Assembly: GCF_003261055.1 (NCBI RefSeq)
Contig: NZ_CP030073.1
Location: forward strand, 5,332,001 to 5,396,000
From: Streptomyces cadmiisoli
GTDB taxonomy: Bacteria; Actinomycetota; Actinomycetes; Streptomycetales; Streptomycetaceae
Direction: 5' to 3'
Length of the DNA stretch: 64,000 nucleotides
Positions within the stretch are counted from its first letter, which is position 1; each line of letters starts with the position of its first letter. Positions 61,645 to 64,000 of the stretch are shown piece by piece. A program made the translations under genes and the position numbers. Below the pieces are notes generated by a model. It was not told the origin of the DNA and did not search any database. It saw only the letters and a list, made by a program, of their open reading frames with translations.

Positions 61645-62625
61645 ATGAGCGCGTCAGGCGGAACCAAGGCGATCGTGGCGGCACTTCTCGCCAACCTCTC
61701 GATCGCGGTAGCTAAGTTCGTGGCGTTCCTCTTCAGCGGCTCGTCCTCGATGCTCGCCGAGTCCGTGCACTCCGTCGCCGACTCCGGCAACCAGGGCCTG
61801 CTCCTCCTCGGCGGCAAGAAGGCCCAGCGCGAGGCCACCCCGCAACACCCCTTCGGCTACGGCCGCGAGCGCTACATCTACGCCTTCCTCGTCTCGATCG
61901 TCCTCTTCTCCGTCGGCGGCATGTTCGCCATCTACGAGGGCTACGAGAAGATCAAGCACCCGCATGAGATCGAGCACTGGTACTGGCCGGTGGGCGTCCT
62001 GGTCTTCGCGATCATCGCCGAGACCTTCTCCTTCCGGACGGCCATCAAGGAATCCAACGTCCTGCGCGGCAAGAAGTCCTGGAAGGAGTTCGTCCGCCAC
62101 GCCAAGGCGCCCGAGCTGCCGGTCGTGCTGCTGGAGGACCTCGGCGCGCTCGTCGGTCTGATCCTCGCCCTCGGCGGCGTCGGCCTGGCGCTGCTCACCG
62201 GCGACGGCGTCTGGGACGGCATCGGCACCCTCTGCATCGGTGTCCTGCTCATCCTGATCGCCCTCGTCCTGGCCGCCGAGACGAAGTCGCTGCTGCTCGG
62301 CGAGGCGGCCGGCGTCGAGGACGTCAAGAAGATCGAGGCCGCCACCGTCGACGGCACCACCGTCACCCGCATCATCCACATGCGCACACTCCACCTCGGC
62401 CCCGAGGAACTGCTGGTCGCCGCCAAGATCGCCGTACGCCACGACGACACGGCCACCGAGGTCGCCGCCGCCATCGACGCCGCCGAGTCCCGCATCCGCG
62501 AGGCGGTCCCGATCGCCCGCGTCATCTACCTGGAGCCCGACGTCTACAGCGAGACCGAGGCGGCCAAGGGCCCCGACCCCGAGGCGACCCCGGGCGGCCC
62601 GACCCCGCCGACCACCGAGCACTGA
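61645..62625 (+). CDS. Cation diffusion facilitator family transporter
   Basis: 326 residues. Six transmembrane helices of the CDF fold (IVAALLANLSIAVAKFVAFLF; AESVHSVADSGNQGLLLLG; YAFLVSIVLFSVGGMFAIY; WPVGVLVFAIIAETF; LEDLGALVGLILALGGVGLALL; TLCIGVLLILIALVL) and a C-terminal cytoplasmic metal-sensing domain. Metal-site residues in HSVAD and LLED. Exports divalent metal such as zinc. ATG 61645 with AAGGGA about 15 bases upstream; an earlier ATG at 61549 has no ribosome site. Conserved before sahH. Confidence 0.92.
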   Translation: MSASGGTKAIVAALLANLSIAVAKFVAFLFSGSSSMLAESVHSVADSGNQGLLLLGGKKAQREATPQHPFGYGRERYIYAFLVSIVLFSVGGMFAIYEGYEKIKHPHEIEHWYWPVGVLVFAIIAETFSFRTAIKESNVLRGKKSWKEFVRHAKAPELPVVLLEDLGALVGLILALGGVGLALLTGDGVWDGIGTLCIGVLLILIALVLAAETKSLLLGEAAGVEDVKKIEAATVDGTTVTRIIHMRTLHLGPEELLVAAKIAVRHDDTATEVAAAIDAAESRIREAVPIARVIYLEPDVYSETEAAKGPDPEATPGGPTPPTTEH

Positions 62626-62640
62626 TCACCGCCACCGTCC

Positions 62641-62676
62641 CGACGGGGCCCGCCGCACGCCCGGCGGGCCCCGTCG
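62641..62676 (+). terminator. Terminator after the CDF transporter
   Basis: CGACGGGGCCCGCCG and its exact complement, a 15-bp stem with loop CACGCC, 15 bp after the stop. Confidence 0.85.
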
Positions 62677-62738
62677 TGCGTCATTGGGCCGGCAGCTTCC
62701 GGGGGGTCCGCCAGGCCGGCGCCGCCCTGCACTGCCGT

Positions 62739-62760
62739 ACAACCGCGCTAGCGCGGTTGT
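62739..62760. repeat. Perfect 22-bp palindrome upstream of sahH
   Basis: Arm ACAACCGCGCT followed by its complement, in the 526-bp gap between the CDF gene and sahH. The cdf terminator is already complete upstream, so this may be an operator or a second terminator. Confidence 0.55.
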
Positions 62761-62954
62761 GCCCCAGCCCCGCGAGGAACGGTCACCCTCGCCCGACGAG
62801 GCGGCTGCCGCGCGAGCGCGCCCATCAGCCCGACTCAGCAGCTCGGCATCGTGTGCGTCTCCAGCACCCGGCCCCGCACCGCGAACGCGCACCGTTCCGC
62901 CGGGAACGGCCTGAAATCTTCGGAGCGGGCTGGGGAAGGCCGGGCGCCCCGGTG

Positions 62955-64000
<1,046 letters not shown>

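Overview
The window is high-GC DNA with GTG and TTG starts, GTGA/ATGA gene overlaps, a WhiB sporulation regulator, a SigB-type sigma factor, a SapA-like spore protein and coenzyme F420 genes. All of this points to a Streptomyces chromosome core region. From memory, the gene order resembles the S. coelicolor interval that runs from hutU through whiB to sahH. Much of it (purE/purK, fadE, LCP proteins, manC, fbiA/fbiB, whiB, DUF3499, manB, SIS protein, manA, sahH) is also clustered in Mycobacterium tuberculosis. No insertion sequence, prophage, CRISPR array, rRNA or tRNA was seen.

Layout. 1-6.5 kb: a PLP-dependent decarboxylase, cut by the left edge, is divergent from a histidine-utilisation operon (hutU, an M20 amidohydrolase, hutF, hutI). 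6.5-10.7 kb: stress signalling, with a one-chain sigma-like/anti-sigma-like/ricin-lectin membrane protein, a SigB-family sigma factor, a STAS antagonist and a HATPase anti-sigma factor. 10.9-14.9 kb: a tight four-gene cell-surface operon with an LPQTG protein, two membrane-tethered secreted proteins and an LAETG (sortase E-type) protein. 15-19.6 kb: a POT peptide transporter with a long structured leader, a two-component system and a GtrA protein. 19.8-24 kb: purK-purE and two tandem M19 dipeptidase paralogues, the second lacking the metal ligands. 24-31 kb: a VOC/CGNR divergent pair with a repeated operator, UDP-glucose dehydrogenase, acyl-CoA dehydrogenase, a Cys/Met-rich copper-binding protein, a HAD hydrolase and a thioesterase.

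29-44.6 kb is envelope assembly: five LytR-CpsA-Psr ligases, a GT2 glycosyltransferase, a spore-associated protein, a TIGR03089 protein, a secreted amidase, a GDP-mannose pyrophosphorylase-like enzyme and a DNA glycosylase. 44.8-47.9 kb carries fbiB/fbiA (F420) and a cysteine dioxygenase-like gene. 48.3-64 kb: whiB, a giant GT2 membrane protein with a secreted partner, a metallopeptidase-family protein, DUF3499, lactate permease, manB, a Trm112-like protein, a SIS-domain isomerase, manA, a CDF transporter and the start of sahH. manA, manB and manC supply GDP-mannose, while the LCP enzymes attach glycopolymers to the wall.

The strongest new observation is an unannotated 31-codon ORF upstream of the cysteine dioxygenase-like gene. 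Its last nine residues are [16 protein letters not shown] promoter places transcription start at or near its ATG, and a hairpin followed by a T run separates it from the main gene. This matches a leaderless polycysteine attenuator. Several other genes here also show a TANNNT box 6-9 nt before the start codon, the signature of leaderless or nearly leaderless mRNAs.
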